Shown here: one piece after another, positions 34,931-44,283 of the stretch
Position numbering within the stretch: the first letter of the stretch is position 1
Layout: the number at the start of each line of letters is the position of its first letter
From: Thalassobaculum_A sp040219215
GTDB lineage: Bacteria > Pseudomonadota > Alphaproteobacteria > Thalassobaculales > Thalassobaculaceae
Assembly: GCF_040219215.1 (NCBI RefSeq)
Contig: NZ_JAVJSX010000003.1
Coordinates: 142,014 to 206,013 of the forward strand
Direction: 5' to 3'
DNA: 64,000 nucleotides
Translations under genes and position numbers: made by a program
Notes under the pieces: generated by a model
Told to the model about the DNA's origin: nothing
Databases searched by the model: none
What the model saw: only the letters and a program-made list of their open reading frames with translations

Positions 34931-35651
34931 GGCGGGGCTCCACGGCATGCTCGGTGAGGACGGGTTCGATGGTCAGGTCGCGGGTGAAAACCTGGGTGAC
35001 GACATTCTCCATCTCATGAGTCAGGCGATCGACGATCCGTTCCAGCCAAGCCAGGATGCCGACAACCGGGATCGCGACAGCAAGGCCGACAGCAGTCGTC
35101 AGCAACGCTTCCCAGATACCGCCCGACAGGATGGAGGGATCGACCTGCGACCCCGCCTGCTCGAGCTGGCGGAACGCCTCGATCATGCCGAGAACGGTGC
35201 CGAACAGCCCGAGCAGCGGCGCCACGCTGGCGATGACCTCGAGCGGCCGGAAGTACGAGCGCAGGTCTTCGATCCGGTCGGTAGCCAAGCGGGCCACCTC
35301 CTCCCGGACCATCGCGGCCGGCAGGTCCCGGTACAGGGTTCCGCGAACGGCGCAGGCAACCACCTGGGCCACCGGGTTGCACGACCGGGCCGCGGCATCG
35401 ATCGCTTCGATCGATCGGCCAGCCCGGTGCAAGGCGAGCGCCCGACGCGCCGTGGTTCGGTCGCCAACCCGGCTCATCGCGAACTGCCACAACTTGACCA
35501 GGATGATCGCCAGCGCGACCACCGACATGGCCGCCAGGACGGCCACCACCGGACCGCCGGCCGTCACCATCTCCAGGACCTGCTGCGGTACGTCCGGTTC
35601 CACCGCACCGGCTTGGCTGTCCGAGATCGGATCAACCTGTTCAATCGTCAT
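34884..35651 (-). CDS. exbB: ExbB / MotA-TolQ-ExbB proton channel family protein
   Basis: 255 residues with three membrane helices at about 33-56, 140-162 and 183-205. The conserved V-A-P-L-L-G-L-F-G-T-V-L-G-M-I and E-A-L-L-T-T-A-V-G-L-A-V-A-I-P blocks of ExbB/TolQ are present. It forms the pentameric motor around ExbD. First gene of exbB-exbD-exbD-tonB, preceded by a Fur-like box. Confidence 0.93.
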   Translation of the reverse strand: MTIEQVDPISDSQAGAVEPDVPQQVLEMVTAGGPVVAVLAAMSVVALAIILVKLWQFAMSRVGDRTTARRALALHRAGRSIEAIDAAARSCNPVAQVVACAVRGTLYRDLPAAMVREEVARLATDRIEDLRSYFRPLEVIASVAPLLGLFGTVLGMIEAFRQLEQAGSQVDPSILSGGIWEALLTTAVGLAVAIPVVGILAWLERIVDRLTHEMENVVTQVFTRDLTIEPVLTEHAVEPRHDVARLRPAALVADR

Positions 35652-35958
35652 TGCGGCAGCCCTTGCGCGAGCGGAGTTACGATCTTGCCCGCACAGTACT
35701 AATGATACTCAGTCGCAAATTCAACAACTACGGATCAACCGAACTTCAATGCAGCCACCGACATCGCGACGCAGATGTCTCCGAGGTTTCGTACAGAAGC
35801 CCATTCGCCGACCGCACCGGATGCAGTCATCGCCTTAGGTAACCCTGGAACCCATCACTCCACAGCGTTGACACAGAAGCGTTTCTCGGAAGTCACGGCA
35901 ACTCGCGTATGTGTTTGGTTAACGGGCGGGATGTTCCCAACCAGCCGGAGATGCGAGC
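35652..35958. promoter_or_regulatory. Divergent intergenic region with Fur-like box (35700-35711)
   Basis: This 307-bp region separates exbB (minus) from the sigma factor gene (plus); I see no gene in it. TAATGATACTCA at 35700-35711 matches 11 of 12 positions of the core TAATGATAATCA of the classic Fur box. It is about 50 bases upstream of exbB, a position suited to iron repression of the TonB operon. No comparably clear element precedes the sigma factor gene. Confidence 0.45.
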
Positions 35959-36525
35959 GTGACCGACCTGATCGAAGACCCCACGACACAGATCCGCGAA
36001 CTGACCCGGCAAGCCGCATACCTCACGGCAAACCGGGCGGACGCCGATGACATGGTGCAGGACTCCCTCGTCCGCGCCCTCAGCTATGTGAAAGACGGCG
36101 GAGCGATCCGGAACTGGCAGGCCTATCTTTACCGCATCCTGCGCAATGTCCGGGCCGACCACGTCGGCCGTCAGGCCCGGCGCGGTCCTACCGTCCTGCT
36201 CGACGATGTCGAACACCAACTCGGCGTTCCCGCCCCGCAACCGTCCGAACTCCTGTTGCGCGAACTGGGCGAAGCGCTTGATCGCCTTCCGACCAGTCAA
36301 CGGCGGGTGGTTCATATGGTCGCCGTCGATGGCTTGTCCTACCAGGACGCCGCCGAGCAGCTCGGTATTCCGATCGGAACGGTCATGTCGCGTCTGCACC
36401 GCGGCCGCTGCGCGCTACGCCGCGAGATCGGGGACGATTCCCTCGAGGCGCTCGGACCCCTTCCACACCAACCTGCCGGGCACAAGCTGCGCAACGGCGG
36501 TCGAACGGCGGCGGCAAGCCGCTGA
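35959..36525 (+). CDS. ECF-type RNA polymerase sigma factor
   Basis: 188 residues. Region 2 is visible in A-D-D-M-V-Q-D-S-L-V-R-A-L and W-Q-A-Y-L-Y-R-I-L-R-N, region 4 in L-D-R-L-P-T-S-Q-R-R-V-V and L-S-Y-Q-D-A-A-E-Q-L-G-I-P-I-G-T-V-M-S-R-L-H-R-G-R. The start is a GTG at 35959. About 30 C-terminal residues extend beyond region 4. No anti-sigma or FecR-type gene is adjacent, so its control is unclear. Iron uptake control is one option given the neighbouring ton genes, but the two are divergent. Confidence 0.9.
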   Translation: MTDLIEDPTTQIRELTRQAAYLTANRADADDMVQDSLVRALSYVKDGGAIRNWQAYLYRILRNVRADHVGRQARRGPTVLLDDVEHQLGVPAPQPSELLLRELGEALDRLPTSQRRVVHMVAVDGLSYQDAAEQLGIPIGTVMSRLHRGRCALRREIGDDSLEALGPLPHQPAGHKLRNGGRTAAASR

Positions 36526-36537
36526 CCTGGCGATGGC

Positions 36538-36852
36538 TCAGCGGATGCCGTGTCGTTCGAGTTCGGCCTGCAGTCGACCTGTCAGATACAGAATCGTCAT
36601 CCGCAGATCGCTGGCGAGAGACCAGAAAGGGTGGGAGAAGGTCTCGGGGCGGTTCTTCTCGACGAACGCGTGGCTGAGCCACGCGCCGCCATAGCCAACC
36701 ACCAAGGCGGCGACGAGCAGCCGCCAGTCGAGGGTCACGACCGCTGCCAGCAGCAACGCGACACCGGCGGTCGTACCTGCCACATGCACCCGCCGCGTCA
36801 CGGCATGCCGATGCTGTCGCAGGTACCGGGGCCAGAACTCGTCGTAGGTCAT
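36538..36852 (-). CDS. Mpo1-like (DUF962) membrane protein
   Basis: 104 residues with two close membrane segments (about 27-46 and 50-65). Family pattern: M-T-Y-D-E-F-W-P-R-Y-L-R-Q-H, R-V-H-V-A-G-T, and S-H-A-F-V-E-K-N-R-P-E-T-F. The yeast homologue Mpo1 is an iron-dependent dioxygenase acting on 2-hydroxy fatty acids; the histidines seen here are compatible with that. The ATG at 36852 is preferred over a TTG at 36858. Confidence 0.82.
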   Translation of the reverse strand: MTYDEFWPRYLRQHRHAVTRRVHVAGTTAGVALLLAAVVTLDWRLLVAALVVGYGGAWLSHAFVEKNRPETFSHPFWSLASDLRMTILYLTGRLQAELERHGIR

Positions 36853-37028
36853 GTCCAATAGCTGGCCGGATCCTCCGGAGAATCAAGCGCCGGATCGCAT
36901 CGACGGCCGCGAATTGACCTGACGGCATCTCGACGGCATTCGACAAGAAGCTATGTTAGGGCGTGTTCAGCGCGACCCGACCGCAAACGACACGCTCGCA
37001 CCGGTCGGCGAAAAAAGGACGCACGCCC

Positions 37029-38261
37029 ATGAGCGACAGCAGCCCTCTCAGCCTGCAGGTTCCGGAGCCGGAAGTCCGTCCCGGCGGAAAGCCGGATTTC
37101 AGCGGGGTGAACATTCCGCGGGCCGGCAGTGTGCGGCGCCCGGAGGTCGATGCGTCGCCGGCGGACTTCCGCGACCTCGGCTACACTATCATCCGGGTGT
37201 TGAACCGGGACGGCGAAGCGGTTGGACCGTGGGCCGGCGCGCTGAGCGACGAGCAGGCCCTGCAGGGCCTGCGCGACATGATTAAGGTGCGGGCCTTCGA
37301 TGCCCGCATGCTGATGGCGCAGCGCCAGGGCAAGACCTCGTTCTACATGCAGTGCCTGGGCGAAGAGGCAATCTCCTGCGCCTTCCAACACGCCCTGTCG
37401 CCCGGCGACATGAACTTTCCGACCTACCGCCAGCAGGGCCTTCTGGTCGCCGACGGCTATCCGCTGGTCGACATGATGTGCCAGATCTTCTCCAACGAGC
37501 GGGATCCCCTACACGGCCGCCAACTGCCTGTCATGTACTCGTCAAAGGAGCACGGCTTCTTCTCGATCTCCGGCAACCTGGGAACCCAGTACATCCAGGC
37601 GGTAGGCTGGGCGATGGCGTCGGCGATCAAGGGCGACACCAAGATCGCAGCAGGCTGGATCGGGGACGGCTCCACCGCGGAATCGGATTTCCACGCCGCC
37701 CTGGTGTTCGCCTCGACCTACAAGGCACCGGTGGTCCTGAACATTGTCAACAACCAGTGGGCCATCTCCACCTTCCAGGGGATCGCACGCGGCGGCTCCG
37801 GCACCTTCGCGGCTCGCGGTCACGGCTTCGGCATTCCGTCGCTGCGGGTCGACGGCAACGACTACCTGGCGGTCTACGCGGTCGCCCAATGGGCGATCGA
37901 GCGGGCGCGACGCAACCTCGGGCCCACGGTGGTCGAGTACGTCACCTATCGGGTTGCCGCCCATTCGACCTCCGACGATCCGTCCGCATACCGGCCCAAG
38001 GAAGAGTCGGATGCCTGGCCGCTCGGCGACCCGATCGAGCGGCTGAAGAATTATCTGATCGGCAAGGGCGCGTGGTCAGACGACCGCCACGCCCAGTTCG
38101 CCGCCGAGGTCGAAGCCGAGGTCCTCGCTGCCCAGAGGGAAGCCGAGAAGCACGGCACCCTGCATTCCGGCGGCAAGCCATCGGTGCGCGATATGTTCGA
38201 GGGCGTCTACAAGGAGATGCCCCCGCATCTGCGGCGGCAGCGGCAGCAGGCGGGGGTCTGA
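37029..38261 (+). CDS. bkdA1: Branched-chain 2-oxoacid dehydrogenase E1 alpha subunit
   Basis: 410 residues, as in Pseudomonas BkdA1. The thiamine-diphosphate motif G-D-G-S-T-A-E ... N-N-Q-W is intact, as is M-Q-C-L-G-E-E-A-I. The N-terminal 40 residues are characteristic of the Bkd branch rather than pyruvate dehydrogenase. It decarboxylates the keto acids of Val, Leu and Ile. First gene of a four-gene operon; the next start is three bases after the stop. Confidence 0.93.
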   Translation: MSDSSPLSLQVPEPEVRPGGKPDFSGVNIPRAGSVRRPEVDASPADFRDLGYTIIRVLNRDGEAVGPWAGALSDEQALQGLRDMIKVRAFDARMLMAQRQGKTSFYMQCLGEEAISCAFQHALSPGDMNFPTYRQQGLLVADGYPLVDMMCQIFSNERDPLHGRQLPVMYSSKEHGFFSISGNLGTQYIQAVGWAMASAIKGDTKIAAGWIGDGSTAESDFHAALVFASTYKAPVVLNIVNNQWAISTFQGIARGGSGTFAARGHGFGIPSLRVDGNDYLAVYAVAQWAIERARRNLGPTVVEYVTYRVAAHSTSDDPSAYRPKEESDAWPLGDPIERLKNYLIGKGAWSDDRHAQFAAEVEAEVLAAQREAEKHGTLHSGGKPSVRDMFEGVYKEMPPHLRRQRQQAGV

Positions 38262-38264
38262 TCC

Positions 38265-39278
38265 ATGCCGCGCATGACGATGATCGAGGCCATCCGCGAC
38301 GCCATGCACGTCACCATGACCAAGGACCCCAACGTGGTGGTGTTCGGCGAGGACGTCGGCTACTTCGGCGGCGTGTTCCGCTGCACCCAGGGCCTGCAGC
38401 AGAAGTTCGGACGGTCGCGCTGCTTTGATGCTCCGATCAACGAATCCGGCATCGTCGGCGCCGCCATCGGGATGGCCGCCTACGGGCTGCGGCCGTGCGT
38501 GGAGATTCAGTTCGCCGACTATGTCTACCCCGGCTACGACCAGATCGTCTCCGAGGCCGCCCGGCTGCGTTACCGGTCCAACGGCGATTTCACGGCCCCC
38601 CTGACCATCCGCATGCCGACCGGCGGCGGCATCCATGGCGGGCAGACCCATAGCCAGAGCCCGGAAGCTCTGTTCACCCACGTCTCCGGACTGAAGACCG
38701 TGGTGCCGTCCAACCCCTATGACGCCAAAGGCCTGCTGATCGCCGCGATCGAGGACGACGACCCGGTGATCTTCCTGGAGCCGAAACGGTTGTACAATGG
38801 CCCATTCGACGGCCACCACGACCGGCCGGTCACACCGTGGGCAAAGCATCCTCTGGGCGACGTACCGGAGGGCCACTATACGGTGCCCCTCGGCAAGGCG
38901 GTGGTCCGCCGCCCCGGCAAGGCCGTCACCGTGCTGGCCTACGGCACGATGGTCCACGTCGCGGAAGCGGCGGCCGAGGAGACCGGGATCGACGCCGAGG
39001 TGATCGACCTGCGCACCCTGCTGCCGTTGGACCTGGACACCATCATCGCGTCGGTGACCAGGACCGGGCGATGCGTGGTCGTTCACGAGGCGACCCTGAC
39101 GTCCGGATTCGGTGCTGAACTCTGCGCGCTGGTCCAGGAGCATTGCTTCTATTCGCTGGAGAAGCCGATCGCCCGGGTGGCCGGTTGGGACACCCCCTAC
39201 CCGCACGCCCAGGAATGGGATTACTTCCCCGGCCCGAAACGCATCGGCGAAGCGCTTATCGAAGCGATGGAGGGCTGA
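38265..39278 (+). CDS. bkdA2: Branched-chain 2-oxoacid dehydrogenase E1 beta subunit
   Basis: 337 residues, the usual size. Transketolase-type pyrimidine-binding domain (M-T-M-I-E-A-I-R-D-A-M, V-F-G-E-D-V-G-Y-F-G-G-V-F) and C-terminal domain (T-V-L-A-Y-G-T-M-V, V-I-D-L-R-T-L-L-P-L-D). Forms the alpha2beta2 E1 with the product of the preceding gene. The E2 start follows one base after the stop. Confidence 0.94.
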   Translation: MPRMTMIEAIRDAMHVTMTKDPNVVVFGEDVGYFGGVFRCTQGLQQKFGRSRCFDAPINESGIVGAAIGMAAYGLRPCVEIQFADYVYPGYDQIVSEAARLRYRSNGDFTAPLTIRMPTGGGIHGGQTHSQSPEALFTHVSGLKTVVPSNPYDAKGLLIAAIEDDDPVIFLEPKRLYNGPFDGHHDRPVTPWAKHPLGDVPEGHYTVPLGKAVVRRPGKAVTVLAYGTMVHVAEAAAEETGIDAEVIDLRTLLPLDLDTIIASVTRTGRCVVVHEATLTSGFGAELCALVQEHCFYSLEKPIARVAGWDTPYPHAQEWDYFPGPKRIGEALIEAMEG

Positions 39279-39279
39279 G

Positions 39280-40539
39280 ATGGCCGAGCATGTCATCAAG
39301 CTGCCCGACGTCGGCGAAGGCGTTGCCGAGGCCGAGGTCGTCGAGTGGAACGTCAAGGTCGGCGACATCGTCCAGGAGGATGCCGTCCTCGCCAGCGTGA
39401 TGACCGACAAGGCGGCCGTGGAGATTCCGTCGCCGGTGGCAGGAACGGTTTCCTGGCTGGGGGCCGAGGTCGGAGAGACACTCGCGGTCGGATCGCCGCT
39501 GGTGAAGATTGAGACTGCCGGTGATGCGCCGGTTCCCTCGGACGAGGGTTTGCCCGCCGAGCCGGACGCCCCGGCGCCTGCACCGTCCAAGCCCGAACCC
39601 GCCTCGGCTCCCAAGCCCAAGAGATCTCCAGCGTCAGGCGCGCAACCTCAAACCGGCATGCCGCGCCGCGAGGGCGAGAAGCCCACCGCTTCCCCGGCTG
39701 TGCGCAAACGCGCTCGCGAAGCCGGGATCGACCTGCGTCAGGTCCGCGGATCGGGTCCCGCCGGCCGCATCACCCACGAGGATCTCGAGGCGTTCATCGA
39801 GGCCGGTCCGCTGGCTTCAGCCGGCACCGCGCTGCGCGCCGATACCTCGGTCAACGACGTCAAGGTCGTCGGTCTGCGTCGCAAGATCGCCGAGAAGATG
39901 GCGCTGTCCAAGAGCCGGATCGCCCACATCACCTACGTCGACGAGGTCGATGTCACCGCCCTGGAGGATCTGCGCGCCCAGCTCAACCGGCAGAAGCAGG
40001 AGTCCCAGCCGAAGCTGACCCTGCTGCCGTTCCTGATGCGGGCGATGGTCAAGGCGATTGCCGAGCAACCGGCGATGAACGCGCACTACGACGACGAGGC
40101 CGGCGTCATCCACCAGCACGGCGGCGTACACATCGGTATCGCGGCGCAGACCCCGAACGGCCTGGTGGTTCCGGTCGTCAAGCACGCCGAGGCCCGCGAC
40201 ATCTGGAACTGCGGAAGCGAGATGAACCGTCTGGCCGAGGTCGCCAAAGCCGGGACCGCCAGTCGGGACGACCTGTCCGGATCGACCATCACCATCACCT
40301 CGCTCGGTGCCATGGGCGGCCTGGTGACGACCCCCGTGATCAACCATCCGGAAGTGGCGATCGTCGGGGTCAACAAGATCCAGGTGCGGCCGGTATGGGA
40401 CGGCAGCCAGTTCGTGCCGCGCAAGATGATGAACCTGTCATCCAGCTTCGACCACCGGGTGATCGACGGCTGGGACGCTGCCGTGTTCGTCCAGCGCATC
40501 AAGAGCCTGCTCGAGGCACCCGCCATGATCTTCATCTGA
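39280..40539 (+). CDS. bkdB: Dihydrolipoyl acyltransferase E2 of branched-chain 2-oxoacid dehydrogenase
   Basis: 419 residues: one lipoyl domain (Lys44 in M-T-D-K-A-A-V-E), a Pro/Ala-rich linker, a peripheral subunit-binding domain (about 137-175, S-P-A-V-R-K-R-A-R-E), and the acyltransferase core with S-F-D-H-R-V-I-D-G-W-D at the active site. GGAGG lies upstream of the ATG. It is the structural core of the complex. Confidence 0.94.
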   Translation: MAEHVIKLPDVGEGVAEAEVVEWNVKVGDIVQEDAVLASVMTDKAAVEIPSPVAGTVSWLGAEVGETLAVGSPLVKIETAGDAPVPSDEGLPAEPDAPAPAPSKPEPASAPKPKRSPASGAQPQTGMPRREGEKPTASPAVRKRAREAGIDLRQVRGSGPAGRITHEDLEAFIEAGPLASAGTALRADTSVNDVKVVGLRRKIAEKMALSKSRIAHITYVDEVDVTALEDLRAQLNRQKQESQPKLTLLPFLMRAMVKAIAEQPAMNAHYDDEAGVIHQHGGVHIGIAAQTPNGLVVPVVKHAEARDIWNCGSEMNRLAEVAKAGTASRDDLSGSTITITSLGAMGGLVTTPVINHPEVAIVGVNKIQVRPVWDGSQFVPRKMMNLSSSFDHRVIDGWDAAVFVQRIKSLLEAPAMIFI

Positions 40540-40549
40540 GGGCATCGCC

Positions 40550-41944
40550 ATGAAGGACATCTCCTGCACGGTGCTGGTGGTCGGCGCGGGGCCGGGCGGC
40601 TACGTGGCCGCGATCCGGGCCGGCCAACTCGGCCTGGACACCGTCATCGTCGAGGCGAAGAAGCCGGGCGGCACCTGCCTGAACGTCGGCTGCATCCCCT
40701 CCAAGGCACTGATTCACGCCGCCGACGAATTCCTGAAAGTCCGCGAGATGGCCGAGGGCAGGCGCACACCTGGCATCCGGCTGGAGTCGCCGAGCTTCGA
40801 CCTCGGCGCCTGCCGAGACTGGAAGGACGGCATCGTGAACCGCCTGACCAACGGGGTCGCCGGACTGTTGAAGAAGGCCAGGGTCAAGACCGTGGAGGGT
40901 TGGGCCACGTTCCGTGACGGCAAGACCGTCGAGGTTACGACGGCGACCGGCCCGCAGGTGATCCGCGCCGAGCACGTGATCATCGCCACCGGGTCAGAGC
41001 CGGTGACGCTCCCGTCGCTGCCGTTCGGCGGCCGCGTGATCTCCTCGACCGAAGCCCTCGCTCTGACCACGCCACCGGAACGGCTGGTGGTGGTCGGTGC
41101 CGGGTACATCGGCCTGGAACTGGGAACCGCATTCCGCAAGCTCGGATCCGACGTCACGGTCGTCGAAGCCACCGACCGCATCCTGCCGCTGTACGACGCC
41201 GACCTGACCCGGCCGGTCGCCAACCGATTGAGCGACTTGGGCATCGCGGTGCATCTCGGCGCAAAGGCGCGCGGCATGGCCGGCGGCGAAGCCCTGCTGG
41301 TCGAGACCGCCGACGGCAGCGAGACCCGGTTCCCCGCCGACGCGGTACTTGTGACCGTCGGACGGCGCCCGCTGACCGAGGGCTGGGGCCGCGAGGAATT
41401 GGCGCTCGACATGGACGGCCGGTTCATCGCGATCGACGAACACTGCCGGACCTCGATGCGCGGCGTCTACGCGGTTGGCGACGTCACCGGCGAGCCGATG
41501 CTGGCCCATCGGGCCATGGCCCAAGGGGAGATGGTCGCGGAGATCATCGCAGGCGAGAAGCGCGCCTGGGACAAGGTATCGGTCCCCGCGGTCTGCTTCA
41601 CCGACCCGGAGATCGTCACCGCCGGCCTGTCGCCCGACCAGGCCCGCGGCGCCGGGTTCGAGATCAAGACCGGACAGTTCCCGTTCCAGGCCAACGGCCG
41701 CGCCATGACGACCGAAAGCGAAGAGGGCTTCGTGCGGATCGTCGCCCGCGCCGACAATCATCTGGTGCTGGGGCTGCAGGCGGTCGGCGTCGGCGTATCG
41801 GAGCTGTCGTCGTCGTTCAGCCTGGCGCTCGAGATGGGTTGCCGTCTTGAGGACGTCGCTGCGACGATCCACGCCCACCCGACGCTGAGCGAGGCCATCC
41901 CGGAAGCCGCACTAAGGACCCTGGGGCACGCGCTGCACATCTGA
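40550..41944 (+). CDS. lpdA: Dihydrolipoyl dehydrogenase E3
   Basis: 464 residues. FAD motif G-A-G-P-G-G-Y-V-A-A, redox pair in G-G-T-C-L-N-V-G-C (Cys43 and Cys48), NAD-binding G-A-G-Y-I-G-L-E-L, and the C-terminal active-site H-A-H-P-T-L-S-E are all present. It reoxidises lipoamide on E2. Location at the end of the bkd operon indicates a dedicated E3 (as with LpdV). The neighbour on the other strand ends 9 bases away. Confidence 0.95.
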   Translation: MKDISCTVLVVGAGPGGYVAAIRAGQLGLDTVIVEAKKPGGTCLNVGCIPSKALIHAADEFLKVREMAEGRRTPGIRLESPSFDLGACRDWKDGIVNRLTNGVAGLLKKARVKTVEGWATFRDGKTVEVTTATGPQVIRAEHVIIATGSEPVTLPSLPFGGRVISSTEALALTTPPERLVVVGAGYIGLELGTAFRKLGSDVTVVEATDRILPLYDADLTRPVANRLSDLGIAVHLGAKARGMAGGEALLVETADGSETRFPADAVLVTVGRRPLTEGWGREELALDMDGRFIAIDEHCRTSMRGVYAVGDVTGEPMLAHRAMAQGEMVAEIIAGEKRAWDKVSVPAVCFTDPEIVTAGLSPDQARGAGFEIKTGQFPFQANGRAMTTESEEGFVRIVARADNHLVLGLQAVGVGVSELSSSFSLALEMGCRLEDVAATIHAHPTLSEAIPEAALRTLGHALHI

Positions 41945-41953
41945 AGGGCACGC

Positions 41954-43384
41954 CTACAACTGAGCCTCCAGCGGCAGCAGGTACAGGATCCAAGCCAGGA
42001 ACGTCCGCCACAGCGTCGTACCGGGTTCACGCTTCAATTCGGCCATCCCATCGCGATCGCGGGCGCGCCAGACCAGTTCATCGCCCCGAAGAACCGGCTG
42101 ATAGGCCCTCTCGGGAGCCATGCCATCTTCGATGAACGCCGCGACCTGCAGGGCAAGGGTCCGGCTTCGAACCAGAAGCCCGATCTCGGTATTCAAGGTT
42201 GCCGAACGCGGGTCGAGGTTGAGCGAGCCGACGAACACCTCGCGTTGATCGATCACCGCTGCCTTGGTGTGGAGGTTCACCATCAAACCGTTCCGACCCG
42301 CTACTCGGAACGGCCGATCGCGCAGTTCGTATAACTGGATACCGGCGCGCAGCAGCGGAATGCGATACTGCCGATACGCCGCATACGCGAGCGGTACATC
42401 CCCCGACCCTGCGGAGTTGGTGAGGATCCGCACCCGCGTGCCCTGTCGGACCAGCCGGCTGAGCAGTCGGACCCCATAGCGTGTCGGAATGAAGTACGTG
42501 GCCTCGATCAGCAGGTCCCGCATCGGGGTGCCCTCCAACCTCGCCAGCAATTCCTTCAGCAATCGTGGGTCGCCGGTTTCCGGCTTGTCCGGCGAGTCCA
42601 CCAGAACCGTCGCCTCGTCGGCCAGGATCAGGCCGGCGAAAAGCGTCTGGATCTGGTCGTCCAGATCAGCCGGATCAAATCCCGAATGTGAAACCGGAAC
42701 CGACTTCTCCGCCGGGAGGATTCTGCGTCGTAAACCTCGGCGTGCCGTCGACCGAACATCCGCGAGACGCCACCGACCCCGGTCGAGCGCGTGGATCGAC
42801 CGGCTGAATGCGCTGTTCCAGAACGCGTCAAACGAGCCGGCGACCTGCTCCACTACCGGACCGGCGGTGAACAGATCCAAGTCCCGGAAGTTTCGTTGCG
42901 GATGCAGTTCGAAGTATCGGTCGCCGACGTTCCGACCGCCCACGACCGCAGCGCAGCGGTCCGCGACGAACGCCTTGTTGTGCATCCGCCGGCTGACCCG
43001 TCTGGCGTGGAACAGCACTCCGAAGACCAGCCCGAAGCGGCGTGGAAACGGGTTGTACAGCCGGACCTGCACGTTCGGGTACGTACCCAGCCGAGCCAGT
43101 TCGGGATCACTGCGGGTTGCCCCGATGTCGTCGAGCAGCAGGCGAACCCGCACGCCTCGGTCGGCGGCGTCCAGCAGCGCCGCCAGCAACTGACGTCCGC
43201 TCCAGTCGTCCTCCCAGAGGTAGTACTGAACATCCAGTGTCCGTTGACTGGCCGCGGCCAGTCCCAGCAGCGTCGACAGCGCCTCCGGCCCTGTTCGGAT
43301 CAGCGAGAAACCGGACCGGCCGTCGTCCGGCAGGTGACGCCGATACAGGCTGTCAAGCCGCGCAGCGTCCTCGATCACATCCAT
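41954..43384 (-). CDS. Phospholipase D family protein, ClsC/YmdC-like
   Basis: 476 residues. Two HKD motifs: M-H-N-K-A-F-V-A-D (His135, Lys137) and L-H-T-K-A-A-V-I-D (His372, Lys374), each followed by a G-R-N or G-S-L-N block. The overall layout is that of ClsC-type cardiolipin synthases, which use phosphatidylglycerol and phosphatidylethanolamine. No N-terminal membrane helices, unlike ClsA. The ATG at 43384 overlaps the upstream EEP gene by ten bases. The start is chosen from the overlap and family; the frame is open 258 bases further upstream. Confidence 0.86.
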   Translation of the reverse strand: MDVIEDAARLDSLYRRHLPDDGRSGFSLIRTGPEALSTLLGLAAASQRTLDVQYYLWEDDWSGRQLLAALLDAADRGVRVRLLLDDIGATRSDPELARLGTYPNVQVRLYNPFPRRFGLVFGVLFHARRVSRRMHNKAFVADRCAAVVGGRNVGDRYFELHPQRNFRDLDLFTAGPVVEQVAGSFDAFWNSAFSRSIHALDRGRWRLADVRSTARRGLRRRILPAEKSVPVSHSGFDPADLDDQIQTLFAGLILADEATVLVDSPDKPETGDPRLLKELLARLEGTPMRDLLIEATYFIPTRYGVRLLSRLVRQGTRVRILTNSAGSGDVPLAYAAYRQYRIPLLRAGIQLYELRDRPFRVAGRNGLMVNLHTKAAVIDQREVFVGSLNLDPRSATLNTEIGLLVRSRTLALQVAAFIEDGMAPERAYQPVLRGDELVWRARDRDGMAELKREPGTTLWRTFLAWILYLLPLEAQL

Positions 43385-44121
43385 GGTGTACGGGCCACGC
43401 GCTGGCGTTGTGCAGCCGCCGACGGTCCGGCCGGCGTGATGCTGGCCCATACCGGCAGGTGGTCGGAAGCAACGCGGGACTTCGCCGATGAATGAACACC
43501 CGCATCGTCGATCCGCAGGTCGAGGCTGGTGATGATCCTGTCCAGCGTTGCGACCGGTCGCCGGGAGTGGAAGCTGGGTCCCGGCACGGCCACGTGGTGA
43601 TGCTTGGCAAACATCGCCAGACACCCTCCGCCCAGCGTCCACTCGTTCAGGTCACCCATCATGACTGTGGGCAGCGGTTCCTCCAGGGCCTCCAGTGTCA
43701 TCAGTACGGCCCGGGCCTGCCGGCGGCGCCACAGCCCGAGCAGTCCAAGATGCATGCCCAGAGCCCGGACCGCCCTGCCACGAACCATCAAGTCGGCAAG
43801 GACTGCACCTCGCGGCTCGAACGACGGGAGTTCCAGGCGCCGCTGCGACAGCAGTTCAACATCCTGGCCGATCAGCAGCGCGTTGCCGTGCCAGCCGAGG
43901 CTGTCCGGTCGAACACCGAAGCGCACCGGCCTGAAGGCGGTTTCCGCCACGATGCTTTCCGGGGACAGCACCGACGCCCGGGCGCCGAACCGACGATCGA
44001 CCTCCTGGAGGGCCACCACGTCGGCGTCGAGTTCGCCGAGCACGGCGAGCACGCGATCCGGACGCCGACGCAGGTCGGTCCCGATGCTTTTGCAGATGTT
44101 GTAAGAAGCAACCCGCAGCAT
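43375..44121 (-). CDS. Endonuclease/exonuclease/phosphatase family protein
   Basis: 248 residues with the EEP catalytic set: S-Y-N-I, L-Q-E-V-D (metal-binding Glu), G-D-L-N-E, and S-D-H-L-P-V near the C-terminus. Enzymes of this fold cleave phosphodiesters; in many genomes an EEP gene lies beside a ClsC-type gene (as ybhP-clsB in E. coli), suggesting a phospholipid-linked role. Starts at M-L-R-V-A-S-Y-N and is divergent from iolD. Confidence 0.87.
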   Translation of the reverse strand: MLRVASYNICKSIGTDLRRRPDRVLAVLGELDADVVALQEVDRRFGARASVLSPESIVAETAFRPVRFGVRPDSLGWHGNALLIGQDVELLSQRRLELPSFEPRGAVLADLMVRGRAVRALGMHLGLLGLWRRRQARAVLMTLEALEEPLPTVMMGDLNEWTLGGGCLAMFAKHHHVAVPGPSFHSRRPVATLDRIITSLDLRIDDAGVHSSAKSRVASDHLPVWASITPAGPSAAAQRQRVARTPWM

Positions 44122-44283
44122 GTCTGTCTCAAATGGTGACGGATGGTCTCCAGGGAACGCCCAGCGGCAACAATGGTGGCGCTTGCCGACCAAACCTGTC
44201 GATCCCGGAGCCGATTGGCGTGATGACCTTGGCAAGGCTGAGGGAGTACAAACAGGCGAACGGTCGACGACAGGGAGCGCGGG

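Noticed and set aside
35848..35874. GGAAC-N14-CGTT resembling an EcfG-type promoter before the sigma factor gene
   Set aside because: Spacing is 14, not the usual 16-17, and it is an isolated partial match.
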